The notes beneath the pieces were generated by a model. That model was not told the DNA's origin, did no database searches, and worked only from the letters and a program-made list of their open reading frames with translations. The position numbers and the translations under genes were made by a program. From Streptomyces sulphureus DSM 40104 (GTDB lineage: Bacteria; Actinomycetota; Actinomycetes; Streptomycetales; Streptomycetaceae): a stretch of 64,000 bases of DNA. Shown piece by piece: positions 8,809-16,878 of this stretch. Where the stretch lies: NCBI RefSeq assembly GCF_000381025.1, contig NZ_KB905817.1, forward strand, positions 388,146 to 452,145. Reading direction: 5' to 3'. The first letter of the stretch is position 1; every line of letters starts with the position of its first letter.

Positions 8809-10043
8809 GTCGAGGCTCCGTCCCGGACGGGAGCAGTGTCGGTGTCGGCAAAATAGCGGGCGCCGTGCATCCACGCCAGGTGGTCGTGGAGCTGTGCAGG
8901 CGAGAGGGCGGCGAGCGCGCGGTTGCGCTTCTTCGCCGCCTCGCCCGAGGGGTGCCAGAGGCCGATGCTCAGCCGCGAGACGTCCTGGATCTCGGCGGTG
9001 CGCCGCCGGCGCCGTGCGTTGTACTCCGTGAGCAGGGCGGGGAGTTCGGCGTCCCCGCCCTCCAGCAGGTCGCCGAGGACGACGGCGTCCTCGATGCTCT
9101 GGCAGGCGCCCTGCGCGGCGTAGTGCAGCATCGGGTGCGCGGCGTCGCCGAGGAGGGTGACCCGGCCGTCCGTCCAGCCGGGCACGGGCGCGCGGTCGAC
9201 GAGCACCCACGAGCGCCAGTCCTCGCCCAGGGCCATGAGCCGCTGCGCACCCTCGCCGAGCGCCTTCATCTCCCGCTCCACGAGCGCCTGCGACGCGGGC
9301 ACGCCGGCGAGCGCCTCGGTGGCCCCGTCGGCGCTGCTCGCCGCCATGTTGAGGTACTCGCCGCCGGCTATCGGGTAGTGGACGAAGTGGCACCCGGGCC
9401 CCGCCCACCAGGTCACGGCGGTGAGGAGGCGCTCCGCCTCCGGCACGCGCTCCATCGGGACCACGGCCCGGTAGACCGTGATCCCGGAGATCCGCGGCTC
9501 CCCGTCGGCGACCAACTGACGCCGGATCGCGGAGTGCAGGCCGTCGGCGCCGATCACCATGCGCGCGGTGAGGCGCTCGCCCGCTGCCGTGCGCACGGTC
9601 GCGGTCGCGGGCCCGTTCTCGTAACCCGCCACCGCGCAGCCGCTCCTGAGCTCCACCGCCGGATCGGACCTGCACGCCGCGAGCAACGCCGCGTGGAGCT
9701 CGGCGCGGTGGACGACGACGTACGGGTTGCCGAACCGGCGCCTGTACCCCTCGGTGAGCGGCACGCTCGTCACGTGTTCGCCCGTCACACCGTCCATGAA
9801 GCGCAGTTCGGACATGTGGACGGCGAGCGACCGCACCTCGTCGCCGACGCCGAGGCGGTCGAGGGCGTGCAGCCCGTTCGGCGCGATCTGGATGCCCGCA
9901 CCGATCTCTGCGAACCGCTCGGCGCGCTCCAGCACGAGGACGCGCATGCCCGCCCTCGCCACCGCGAGCGCCGCGGCGAGACCGCCGATCCCGCCGCCGA
10001 CGACGACGGCGTCGAGGCCCTCTCCGGGCCCCTGCGCGCTCAC
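8805..10043 (-). CDS. FAD-dependent aromatic monooxygenase, salicylate/3-hydroxybenzoate hydroxylase-like (CreL-like role)
   Basis: Class A flavoprotein hydroxylase of 412 aa. It has the FAD fingerprint GGGIGG at residues 16-21, the GADGLHS motif at 165-171 and GDAAHPM at 299-305. Such enzymes insert oxygen into phenolic rings at the ortho or para position, sometimes with decarboxylation, using NAD(P)H. The GTG start overlaps the ligase stop by 4 bases. In the cremeomycin cluster a similar enzyme, CreL, hydroxylates the aminohydroxybenzoate before diazotisation. The same job on an aminophenol ring is the natural reading here. The substrate cannot be read from sequence. Confidence 0.85.
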   Translation of the reverse strand: MSAQGPGEGLDAVVVGGGIGGLAAALAVARAGMRVLVLERAERFAEIGAGIQIAPNGLHALDRLGVGDEVRSLAVHMSELRFMDGVTGEHVTSVPLTEGYRRRFGNPYVVVHRAELHAALLAACRSDPAVELRSGCAVAGYENGPATATVRTAAGERLTARMVIGADGLHSAIRRQLVADGEPRISGITVYRAVVPMERVPEAERLLTAVTWWAGPGCHFVHYPIAGGEYLNMAASSADGATEALAGVPASQALVEREMKALGEGAQRLMALGEDWRSWVLVDRAPVPGWTDGRVTLLGDAAHPMLHYAAQGACQSIEDAVVLGDLLEGGDAELPALLTEYNARRRRRTAEIQDVSRLSIGLWHPSGEAAKKRNRALAALSPAQLHDHLAWMHGARYFADTDTAPVRDGAST

Positions 10044-11611
10044 GCCTCCTGCCCGGCGCCGACGGCGAGCAGCTTCGCGAGCTCCAGCCGTTTGATCTTG
10101 GTGGTCGCCGTCTGCGGCAGGTCGGCCTGCTTCCACTGCACGGGCTCGGCCATCGGCGGCAGCCCGGCGACGGCCGCCTCCCAGGCGGCCCGGTCGAGCG
10201 GCACGTCCCCCCTGGTGCACACGACGGGCACGGCGCGCCCGTCCGCGCCCGGCACGACGACCACCTCCGCGAGCTGCGGAACCCTGCCGAAGAGCCGGTC
10301 CTCCACCGCGAGCGTGCTGCCGAACCCGTCGATGAGGTCGACCTCGCGGTCGAGCAGGTGCACACAGCCCCACTTGGTCCGGTATCCGACGTCCCCCATG
10401 CGCCACCAGCCGTCGGTCACCTGCTCCCGGTAGCGCTCGTCCTCACCGAGGTAGGTGACGATCCGCCCGTCGCTCTTCACCTCGATGTATCCGGGGTTCT
10501 CGGCCGAGGGCGGCCTGCCGTTGCGGCTGACGACGCGCACGTCCGTCATGCCGGGGAAGGGCACGCCGACGCAGCGCCCGTCGGCGTCCTGGCGCCTGCG
10601 GCGCGAGAAGGAGCGCACCACGGAGGGGCCTATCTCGCTCTGCCCGTAGAGCTGCCCGAAGACGGGCGCGGGGCGTTCGGAGGCGGCGAGGAGCCGTTGG
10701 ACGGTGCGCGGGTGGATCGCGTCGAAGGTGCTGCTGTAGAGCCGTACGCCGGAGAGCGGGCGGCGCGGGTCGTCGGCCAACTCCTCCCACTGGAGGTAGG
10801 AGTTGGGGTGTGCCTCCAGCACCGTCGGCTTCAGCCCCGCGAAGAGGTCGGCGACGTGCGCGGTGCCGCCGTCGGCGAGGATCACCACCGGGTAGCCGCG
10901 CAGCAGCGAGATGGCGAGCGCGGTGACGAGGCGGGAGTGGACGAACGAGACGTGGATGGCGACGACCTGCCGCCCGCGCAGCGGCGCGGTGACGGCGGCC
11001 TGCGGGCGGAACCGCGCTTGGAGCGTGCGCCCGGTGTGCACGGCGAGCTTGGGCACGCCCGTCGTCCCGGAGGTGTGGGTGATCAACGTCGGGTGGTCGG
11101 GCGGCATCTCCAGGGGGGCGACGCGCTCGACACCGGCGAACGAGCCGAGGGTCCGAGCCCTCGGGTGGCTGCCGGTGACCAGCAGCACGCTCTGCGAGGC
11201 GTCGAACACCTCCTCGGAGAGTTCCTGTTGGAGCTTCGCCCCGTCGGTGACGAGGTGCGGCCGGCCGGTGCGCCGCATGAGGGTCTCGACGGTCGCGCCG
11301 TCGAGCTGCGGCGAGAGCAGCACGGGCACGGCGCCGATCCGGGCGGCCGACCAGGCGAGCAGCGTGATGTCGAAGCCGTCGGACTTGTAGACGACGACGC
11401 GGTCGCCCGCGCGTATGCCCGACGCCCATAAGCGGGAGGCGAGGTCGGCGACGGCGTCGGCCGCCTCGCCCACCGTCGCGCGTCTGCCGAGCTGCGGTGC
11501 CGCATCGAGGTCGTGATCGAAGACGAGTATGTTGGCCGGGTGGCGTCGGGCGGCCCGCTCCAGGAGCGTGCCGAGGCCGATCCCGCGGTTGGCCACGCGC
11601 TGTAGAAACAC
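10040..11611 (-). CDS. AMP-dependent ligase, candidate CreM-type diazotising enzyme
   Basis: ANL-superfamily ligase, 523 aa, full length. The P-loop-like core THTSGTTGVPKLAV lies at residues 178-191, followed by LYGQSEIGP. The C-terminal catalytic lysine region is LPQTATTKIKRLEL. Standard members make acyl-CoA or acyl-AMP. In the cremeomycin (CreM) and avenalumic acid (AvaA6) systems, relatives use ATP to activate nitrite and diazotise an aryl amine. Because this gene overlaps the monooxygenase and leads the CreE/CreD pair, a nitrite-using role is a strong alternative to ordinary carboxylate activation. ATG start; a separate activating ligase already exists at 2284-3381. Confidence 0.82.
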   Translation of the reverse strand: MFLQRVANRGIGLGTLLERAARRHPANILVFDHDLDAAPQLGRRATVGEAADAVADLASRLWASGIRAGDRVVVYKSDGFDITLLAWSAARIGAVPVLLSPQLDGATVETLMRRTGRPHLVTDGAKLQQELSEEVFDASQSVLLVTGSHPRARTLGSFAGVERVAPLEMPPDHPTLITHTSGTTGVPKLAVHTGRTLQARFRPQAAVTAPLRGRQVVAIHVSFVHSRLVTALAISLLRGYPVVILADGGTAHVADLFAGLKPTVLEAHPNSYLQWEELADDPRRPLSGVRLYSSTFDAIHPRTVQRLLAASERPAPVFGQLYGQSEIGPSVVRSFSRRRRQDADGRCVGVPFPGMTDVRVVSRNGRPPSAENPGYIEVKSDGRIVTYLGEDERYREQVTDGWWRMGDVGYRTKWGCVHLLDREVDLIDGFGSTLAVEDRLFGRVPQLAEVVVVPGADGRAVPVVCTRGDVPLDRAAWEAAVAGLPPMAEPVQWKQADLPQTATTKIKRLELAKLLAVGAGQEA

Positions 11612-11656
11612 TTCGCCGTCCTCTCGGGGAAGGGGGGGTCGTTCAGCCGGAGGTGC

Positions 11657-12214
11657 TCAACCGCCCTTCTCGATGACGGACTTGAGGCGCCGCAGCGTCT
11701 CGCCCATCTCGCGCTCCAGCTTCTCGCCCCACTCGGCGAAGAACCGCTCGCGCTGCGCGGTGTCCATCCCGGCGGTGATGCCCTGGATGCCCTCCGTCGG
11801 CGCGCCCATCCTGAAGTGGTGCGCGAGGGTGCTGCCGTCGGGAGCGGGCGCGATGTCGAACCCCCACACGCTCTCCTGGAGGCGCTCGGCCGAGTCGCGC
11901 ATGGCCCAGTGGAACCGGGCGCCCGGTTCCGCCGTCGTCACCTCCGCGTGCGTACGCCAGTTGCCCCGCACCACGGGGGCCCAGGGGACCTCCTCCTCGG
12001 TGCGGTGGTTGCGGCCCTCGAAGACCGAGCCGACGGCGCCGGGTGAACCGGAGACCCAGTCGCCTCCGGTGCACTCGGCGCTCCACTCGCCGCTGCGCGG
12101 CAGGTCGCTGACGACCGCGTAGACCTGCGCCGGAGGAGCCTGGACGGGCGTTTCCACACGTACCCGGAAGAGCGTGTGTGCATCGCTTGTCTCTGAAGTC
12201 GCGTATGCGTCCAT
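11657..12214 (-). CDS. SRPBCC (START-like) cyclase/dehydratase-type protein
   Basis: A 185-aa protein of the SRPBCC ligand-binding fold: RVRVETPVQAPPAQVYAVVSD near the N terminus, a glycine-rich beta section (GSPGAVGSVFEGRN) and a long amphipathic C-terminal helix (FFAEWGEKLEREMGETL). In polyketide clusters such proteins are aromatases or cyclases; elsewhere they bind hydrophobic ligands. It is the first gene of the minus-strand operon, 45 bp before the ligase, so it is presumably co-transcribed with the ANS genes. The ATG at 12214 is chosen; a shorter start is possible. Substrate unknown. Confidence 0.75.
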   Translation of the reverse strand: MDAYATSETSDAHTLFRVRVETPVQAPPAQVYAVVSDLPRSGEWSAECTGGDWVSGSPGAVGSVFEGRNHRTEEEVPWAPVVRGNWRTHAEVTTAEPGARFHWAMRDSAERLQESVWGFDIAPAPDGSTLAHHFRMGAPTEGIQGITAGMDTAQRERFFAEWGEKLEREMGETLRRLKSVIEKGG

Positions 12215-12308
12215 GGCCGGGATGGTGCCAGGGGCGCGCCGGGAGGGGTCAAAGCCGGCGGGCGGTCTCCGTCAAGTCCCGCTGTACGGAGGCGCGGAGG
12301 GCGGAGGG

Positions 12309-12959
12309 CTAGTCGGCGGGCGCCGCGTAGGAGTGGAGGAAGGTCTCGACGCCCTCGGCGACCACGGTGGTGACCTGCCGCCTCGACATGGGGAGGGCGC
12401 CGTAGAAGGTGGGTTGGGCGACCGCTATGAAGGTGAGCAGGTTGAGGTGGTTGGCGGCGCGCGCCGGGTCGTCGGTCGCGAGGTGCCCGCGGTCGACCAA
12501 CTCGGAGATCCAGCGGGTGAGTTCGGCGATCGTCGCCCAGGGGCCCGCCTGCTGCCACTCCTCCAGGAGGACGGGCCGGATGCGGGCGGCCTCCGCTTCG
12601 ATGACCCGGACGAGCGCCCAGTGGTCGGCGAACTCCTCCAGCGTGGCGACGCGGTCGAGGGAGAAGGCCACCAGGTCCTGCTCCAGGTCGACGATCTTGT
12701 GGAGGTGCCGATCGGCGAGGACCGCCTGGCTGCGGGCGACCTCCCGTGCGCCCTCCAGGACCACCGCCTGGAAGAGGGACTCCTTGTCCGTGAAGTGGTT
12801 GTAGACCGTCCGCTTGGAGACCTCTCCTTCGGCGGCGATCACGTCGACGCTGGCCCCTGTGAAGCCCTCGCGCCCGAAGACGGCCCTGGCCGCCCGGACG
12901 ATGGCACGTCGCTTCTCCGGCATACGACGCGTCCTCGCTGAGGTCGTCTCGACTGTCAC
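12309..12959 (-). CDS. TetR-family transcriptional regulator of the cluster
   Basis: A 216-aa repressor-type regulator. The N-terminal TetR helix-turn-helix runs RRAIVRAARAVFGREGF then VSKRTVYNHFTDKESLF, with an all-helical ligand-binding C terminus. The GTG start at 12959 is preferred over longer options because AGGAGG sits about 9 bases upstream. A perfect inverted repeat lies 24 bp ahead of this start, between it and the divergent oxidase gene, so autorepression and control of the oxidase are likely. The SRPBCC gene begins 94 bp after its stop, so the operon may be read through from here. The ligand is presumably the product or an intermediate. Confidence 0.88.
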   Translation of the reverse strand: MTVETTSARTRRMPEKRRAIVRAARAVFGREGFTGASVDVIAAEGEVSKRTVYNHFTDKESLFQAVVLEGAREVARSQAVLADRHLHKIVDLEQDLVAFSLDRVATLEEFADHWALVRVIEAEAARIRPVLLEEWQQAGPWATIAELTRWISELVDRGHLATDDPARAANHLNLLTFIAVAQPTFYGALPMSRRQVTTVVAEGVETFLHSYAAPAD

Positions 12960-12982
12960 TGCGCGCTCTCCTCCTGGGACGG

Positions 12983-13000
12983 TTACACTCGCCAGTGTAA
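12983..13000. promoter_or_regulatory. Candidate TetR operator
   Basis: A perfect 7-4-7 inverted repeat, TTACACT-CGCC-AGTGTAA, sits in the intergenic region between the TetR gene and the divergent FAD oxidase, with size and symmetry typical of TetR-family operators. I see no second copy in the window. Confidence 0.7.
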
Positions 13001-13088
13001 TCCTGTAGCGTGCACCGCCTTGCGACAAGTGGACTCAACTCGGCGCCGCCGCCTGCAAGTTCGCGGACGCCCCGGTACGGGAGTGAGC

Positions 13089-14480
13089 ATGCTCGATGCA
13101 GTGGGCCCTGTCCTGCGGCCCGAGGACGCGGGCTACGACGCCGAGCGCCTCGGCTTCAACCTCGCGCTCGACGACCACCCCGCCGTCGTCGTCGGCGCCG
13201 AGGAGTGGGGGGACGTCGCGGCGGCCGTGCGGTACGCGGCCGGGTCGGGGCTCGGCGTCGGCGTCCTCGCCACCGGGCACGGCATCTCGGTGCGCACGGA
13301 CGGCCAAGTCCTCGTCGCCACACGGCGGATGCGCGGCGTCGAGGTCGACGCCTCGCGGCGCGTTGCGCGCGTCGAGCCGGGGGCGCGCTGGCAGGACGTC
13401 GTCGAGGCGGCGGCGGAGCACGGCCTCGCGCCGCCGAGCGGCTCCAACCCGGGTGTGGGTGCCGTCGGCTACACCCTCGGCGGCGGCATCGGCCTCCTCG
13501 GCCGCCGCTACGGCTACGCAGCCGAACACGCGCGCTCCTTCGACCTCGTCACCGCCGACGGACACCGGCAGACCGTCGACGCGGACCACGAGCCCGACCT
13601 CTTCTGGGCCCTCCGCGGCGGCAAGGGCAACTACGGCGTCGTCACCTCGATGGAGATCGGCCTCCTCCCCGTCTCCCGACTCCACGGCGGAGGGCTCTAC
13701 TTCGGCGCCGACGACGCCGAGCACGTCTTCCACGCCTACCTGCACTGGGTGCGCGACATCCCTGAGGAGATGACCTCCTCGATCCAGCTCATGCACCACC
13801 CCGACCTGCCCCAGATACCCGAGGAGCTCCGCGGCCGGTACATCGCACACGTGCGGATCGCCCACTGCGGAGCGCCGAACGAGGGAGAGCAGTACACCGC
13901 CGCCCTCCGCGAGGCGGCCACACCGGTCCTCGACACCGTCCGGACCATGCCGTACACCGAGGCCGGCTCCATACACCACGAGCCCCCGGACCCCATGCCC
14001 ACCTTCGACCGCAACTCGGCGCTCACCGACCTCACCGACGCCACCGCCGACGCGCTCCTCGCCCACTGCGGCCCCCGCAGCGAGGCACCGTACGTCGTCG
14101 AACTGCGCCACCACGGCGGCGCCTACGCCCGGACCAGCAAGGACCGCATCCCCGTCACCGGCAGGGACGCGGCCTTCCTGCTCTTCACCACGTCCCTGCT
14201 GGAGCCCGGCGGCTACCGGCAGGCACGCGCCGAGCACGACCGCCTCCACGAGGCCGCGGCCCCCTGGGCTACACACCGCACCTTCGTCAACTTCCTCGGC
14301 ATCGACGACGCCCCGCAAGAACGCGTCGCCACCGCCTACGAGCCCGACGCCTACGCCCGGCTGCGCGCCCTCAAGGCCGCCTACGACCCGGACAACCTCT
14401 TCCGCGTCAACTACAACATCCCGCCGGAGGAGCAGCCCGACCGCCGGCACCGGGCCCCCGCGGAGCCGCACCCGCATTGA
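13089..14480 (+). CDS. FAD-linked oxidase, berberine-bridge-enzyme type
   Basis: A 463-aa flavoprotein with an N-terminal PCMH-type FAD-binding domain. The expected covalent flavin histidine is His64 in ATGHGIS, and YTLGGGIGLLGRRYG continues the FAD site. A C-terminal BBE segment ends NLFRVNYNIPP. These enzymes carry out two-electron oxidations of alcohols, sugars or phenolic products, often late in antibiotic pathways. No second cysteinyl flavin link is apparent. Start ATG 13089 is chosen for its GGGAG ribosome site; a GTG 6 bases upstream and a TTG at 13020 are possible. Divergent from the TetR gene across its operator, so it probably belongs to the cluster. Confidence 0.82.
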   Translation: MLDAVGPVLRPEDAGYDAERLGFNLALDDHPAVVVGAEEWGDVAAAVRYAAGSGLGVGVLATGHGISVRTDGQVLVATRRMRGVEVDASRRVARVEPGARWQDVVEAAAEHGLAPPSGSNPGVGAVGYTLGGGIGLLGRRYGYAAEHARSFDLVTADGHRQTVDADHEPDLFWALRGGKGNYGVVTSMEIGLLPVSRLHGGGLYFGADDAEHVFHAYLHWVRDIPEEMTSSIQLMHHPDLPQIPEELRGRYIAHVRIAHCGAPNEGEQYTAALREAATPVLDTVRTMPYTEAGSIHHEPPDPMPTFDRNSALTDLTDATADALLAHCGPRSEAPYVVELRHHGGAYARTSKDRIPVTGRDAAFLLFTTSLLEPGGYRQARAEHDRLHEAAAPWATHRTFVNFLGIDDAPQERVATAYEPDAYARLRALKAAYDPDNLFRVNYNIPPEEQPDRRHRAPAEPHPH

Positions 14481-14511
14481 CGGGCACCGCGGCCTCCCGC
14501 AGCATGCCCCT

Positions 14512-15300
14512 ATGGCCCCAGGAGCGGTGCGCGCGCCCGTCCCCCGGTGGGCTGCGCTCCCGCTCGCCGCGCTGCTCCTCACCGGCTGCACCTCCCAGGA
14601 CGGCGAGGAGCCGGGCCGCTCGACGGCCCCCGGCCACACCGCGCGCGAGTACGGCTGCTTCAACCCGGACGAGGTCCCGCACACCACGCTCACCGTCCCG
14701 CTCGCCGACGGGCAGGAAACGGGCGGCCTGCTCGTGGGCGACGCCCGCGTGGGAGCCACCGGCGTCCTCCTCTCCCACCAGGACGGCGGCACCGTCTGCG
14801 AATGGCGCGAACAGGCCCTGAAGCTCGCAGAGGACGGGTATCTGGTCCTCGCCGTGGAAGCCGTCGAGGACCGCCTGGAGGAGGACGTCTCCGGACCCGA
14901 CGTCGCCGCCGTGGAGGCGGGCGTCGGCACCCTGCGCCAGAAGGGTGCCCGCACCGTCTTCCTCATGGGCGCCTCCCGCGGCGCCGCGGCATCCCTGCAA
15001 GCGGCCCCCGACCTCGACCCGCCCGCCGCAGGCGTCGTCGCGATCTCCTCCCCCGACAGCTACCGCGGCCTCGAACCCCTCGACGCAGTAAAGAAGTTGC
15101 GCACCCCCGTCCTCTACCTCGTCTCCCCCGACGACCTCGGCTTCGACGAGCAGACCGAACGCCTCTACCGGGCGAGCACGGCGGCCGAGGAACGGGACCT
15201 CGTGGTGAAGGGGCTGGGGCACGGGGCGCCGCTGCTGGAGTCGGGGGAAGGCATGTGGGGGCGGGTGGTGCGGTTCCTGGAGCGGCACGGGGAGGGGTGA
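14512..15300 (+). CDS. Alpha/beta-hydrolase-like lipoprotein
   Basis: A 262-aa predicted lipoprotein: a signal peptide with a lipobox LLTGC (lipidated Cys26), then a dienelactone-hydrolase-like alpha/beta-hydrolase domain. The nucleophile elbow GASRG, an acid in SPDDLGF and a terminal GLGHGAP histidine make a plausible Ser-Asp-His triad. It should sit on the outer face of the membrane and cleave an ester or amide of unknown identity. It begins 31 bp after the oxidase and could be the last gene of that transcript, though lipoproteins of this type are also common outside clusters. Confidence 0.75.
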   Translation: MAPGAVRAPVPRWAALPLAALLLTGCTSQDGEEPGRSTAPGHTAREYGCFNPDEVPHTTLTVPLADGQETGGLLVGDARVGATGVLLSHQDGGTVCEWREQALKLAEDGYLVLAVEAVEDRLEEDVSGPDVAAVEAGVGTLRQKGARTVFLMGASRGAAASLQAAPDLDPPAAGVVAISSPDSYRGLEPLDAVKKLRTPVLYLVSPDDLGFDEQTERLYRASTAAEERDLVVKGLGHGAPLLESGEGMWGRVVRFLERHGEG

Positions 15301-15457
15301 CGGCGGGTCGACGCCGGTGCGGAGCCTTGCGCCCGGCGAGTGCCTGCGCCGCGGAAGGCGGCACCGCGGCCCGGCTACGCTGACCGTCGGGCACTCCCGC
15401 CGCGTGCAGGACCGATGCGGCACCCGACGCCGCCAACCACCGCGAGGAACACGCACA

Positions 15458-15913
15458 GTGCACGCACCCGTCGACTCCGCCCTCCTGGCCTCCCTTCTCC
15501 ACGCCGCCGACGCCGAGAACATCGCCAGACACGTCGTCGGCGCCGTCCTCACCGACGCCGAAGGGAAGGTCCTGCTGCTCCGCCGCACCGGCGGCGACCA
15601 CTTCGGCGGCCTGTGGGAACTCCCCTCCGGCGGCGTCGAGTCGGACGAGACCCTCATCGACGCCCTGCACCGGGAAGTCGCCGAGGAGACCGGCCTCACG
15701 GTCACGGCGATCGGCGCCTACCTCGGCCACTTCGACTACCTCTCCCACAGCGGCAGCAAAACCCGCCAGTTCACCTTCACCGCCACCCACGCGAGCGACA
15801 CGGTCCGGCTCACGGAGCACGACGCATACCTGTGGGCCGACCGAGAGGAACAGGAGCAGGTCTCCAGCTCCGTACGGTCGGTGCTGGGCACTTGGCGGGA
15901 GCGGGGCGTGTGA
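15458..15913 (+). CDS. NUDIX hydrolase
   Basis: A 151-aa NUDIX protein that hydrolyses nucleoside diphosphates linked to another moiety. The NUDIX box is complete: GGVESDETLIDALHREVAEE followed by TGL. It opens with ARHVVGAVLTDAEGKVLLLRR, as in MutT-like housecleaning enzymes. The start is taken as GTG 15458, which has GAGGA 11 bases upstream. Not clearly tied to either neighbour. Confidence 0.85.
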   Translation: MHAPVDSALLASLLHAADAENIARHVVGAVLTDAEGKVLLLRRTGGDHFGGLWELPSGGVESDETLIDALHREVAEETGLTVTAIGAYLGHFDYLSHSGSKTRQFTFTATHASDTVRLTEHDAYLWADREEQEQVSSSVRSVLGTWRERGV

Positions 15914-16249
15914 AAAAAGGCAGGGGTGCGAGAGTCGGACGGGGCGTGGCGGCGGGTCGGCGGGTATGCAGCGGTCCGGACCACACATCAGCCCAGGGAA
16001 CGCGGAGACGCAAGCGCCGAGTTGCGCGCCCGGACAGTCAACGGTGACACGGAGTCCCGCACGCTGCTGACCTCCGGGGAAGCCGAAGTCGACGAGGGCA
16101 CCGAACTCGGCCCCTCTCGACGAGGTCCGGGTCAGCTCGGCGAGTTGGGCATCGAGGAGAACGACGAGGCCCGCGCGAGCTGCGGCACTTCGGCGTGGGG
16201 TGTCACCAAGCCTGTACGGCACGCGCTCCGTCAAGCCCGGACCGGCGGC
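15914..16249. other. Intergenic stretch without a recognisable gene
   Basis: This 336-bp gap lies between the NUDIX gene and the convergent acetyltransferase. It shows open frames on both strands, as any high-GC DNA does, but none has a recognisable motif or ribosome site. A short A-run follows the NUDIX stop. Confidence 0.5.
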
Positions 16250-16786
16250 TCAACCCCGCAGTTCCACACGCCATTCGACCTCGTCCCCGACCAGCTCCCC
16301 CGTCCTCCGCATCCCCAGTGCCGCGGCCACGCCGGCCGAAGCCCCGTGTGCCGGGTGTACGTGGGCCGACACTTCCGACACCTCGCGCGGCGGGGAGGCG
16401 AGCCACTCCAGCAGGCCGCGTGCCGCCTCCGTCGCGTAACCACGGGACTGCCACGCCTCGCCGACGATCCATGCGACCTCCGCGCCCCAACCACCCGGAG
16501 TCCGCGCCACGGTAGCCTGCACCGTTCCCAACAACCGGTGCTGTGAGCGGTCTTCGAGGACCCAGTTGCACCAGTGCACCCCCGGTGACGGGCACCCGTC
16601 GGCGAGACGCTGGTAACGCGCACGCAGGGACGTGACGGAGGGGGGCGAACCCCCCGTGAAGGCGTACAGGCTCGGCCCCGCGAGAACCTCCGCCATCTCC
16701 TCCGCGTGTGCGGGAAGGAGCGGTCGGAGGAGGAGCCGTCGGGTCGCGATCGTCCGCGCCACCCACACGCTTCCCCCACCGTCCAT
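16250..16786 (-). CDS. GNAT N-acetyltransferase, RimJ/RimL type
   Basis: A 178-aa acetyltransferase: the opening TRRLLLRPLLPAHAEEMAEVL is typical of the RimJ/RimL group, and AWQSRGYATEAARGLLEWL carries the acetyl-CoA pyrophosphate loop (Q/RxxGxG/A form). The C-terminal half reads VSAHVHPAHGASAGVAAALGMRRTGEL. The target could be a protein N terminus or a small amine. It follows the nuo operon in the same direction, separated by a hairpin, so it is probably transcribed on its own. Confidence 0.8.
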   Translation of the reverse strand: MDGGGSVWVARTIATRRLLLRPLLPAHAEEMAEVLAGPSLYAFTGGSPPSVTSLRARYQRLADGCPSPGVHWCNWVLEDRSQHRLLGTVQATVARTPGGWGAEVAWIVGEAWQSRGYATEAARGLLEWLASPPREVSEVSAHVHPAHGASAGVAAALGMRRTGELVGDEVEWRVELRG

Positions 16787-16833
16787 GCTGGAACGCTACA
16801 CGCACCGGGCCGGCTTCCCTCCCCGCAGCGAAA

Positions 16834-16865
16834 TCGCCCGGCCCCTCCGCAGAGGAACCGGGCGA
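16834..16865 (-). terminator. Hairpin terminator at the end of the nuo operon
   Basis: A two-part stem, TCGCCCGG pairing with CCGGGCGA and an inner CCTC pairing with GAGG around a CGCA loop, lies just after the nuoN stop codon on the minus strand. Confidence 0.7.
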
Positions 16866-16878
16866 CCCGCGGAAACCC

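Noticed and set aside
6841..10365. Very long single open frames on the minus strand (also 5465-8851 and 25310-29287) that could be read as giant proteins
   Set aside because: They are real genes joined to frame-shadows of the gene before them. Each contains a start/stop overlap with the upstream gene and only one segment has recognisable domains.
15926..16546. Plus-strand open frames across the NUDIX-GNAT gap
   Set aside because: They overlap the acetyltransferase gene in antisense and show no domain, ribosome site or normal codon pattern.
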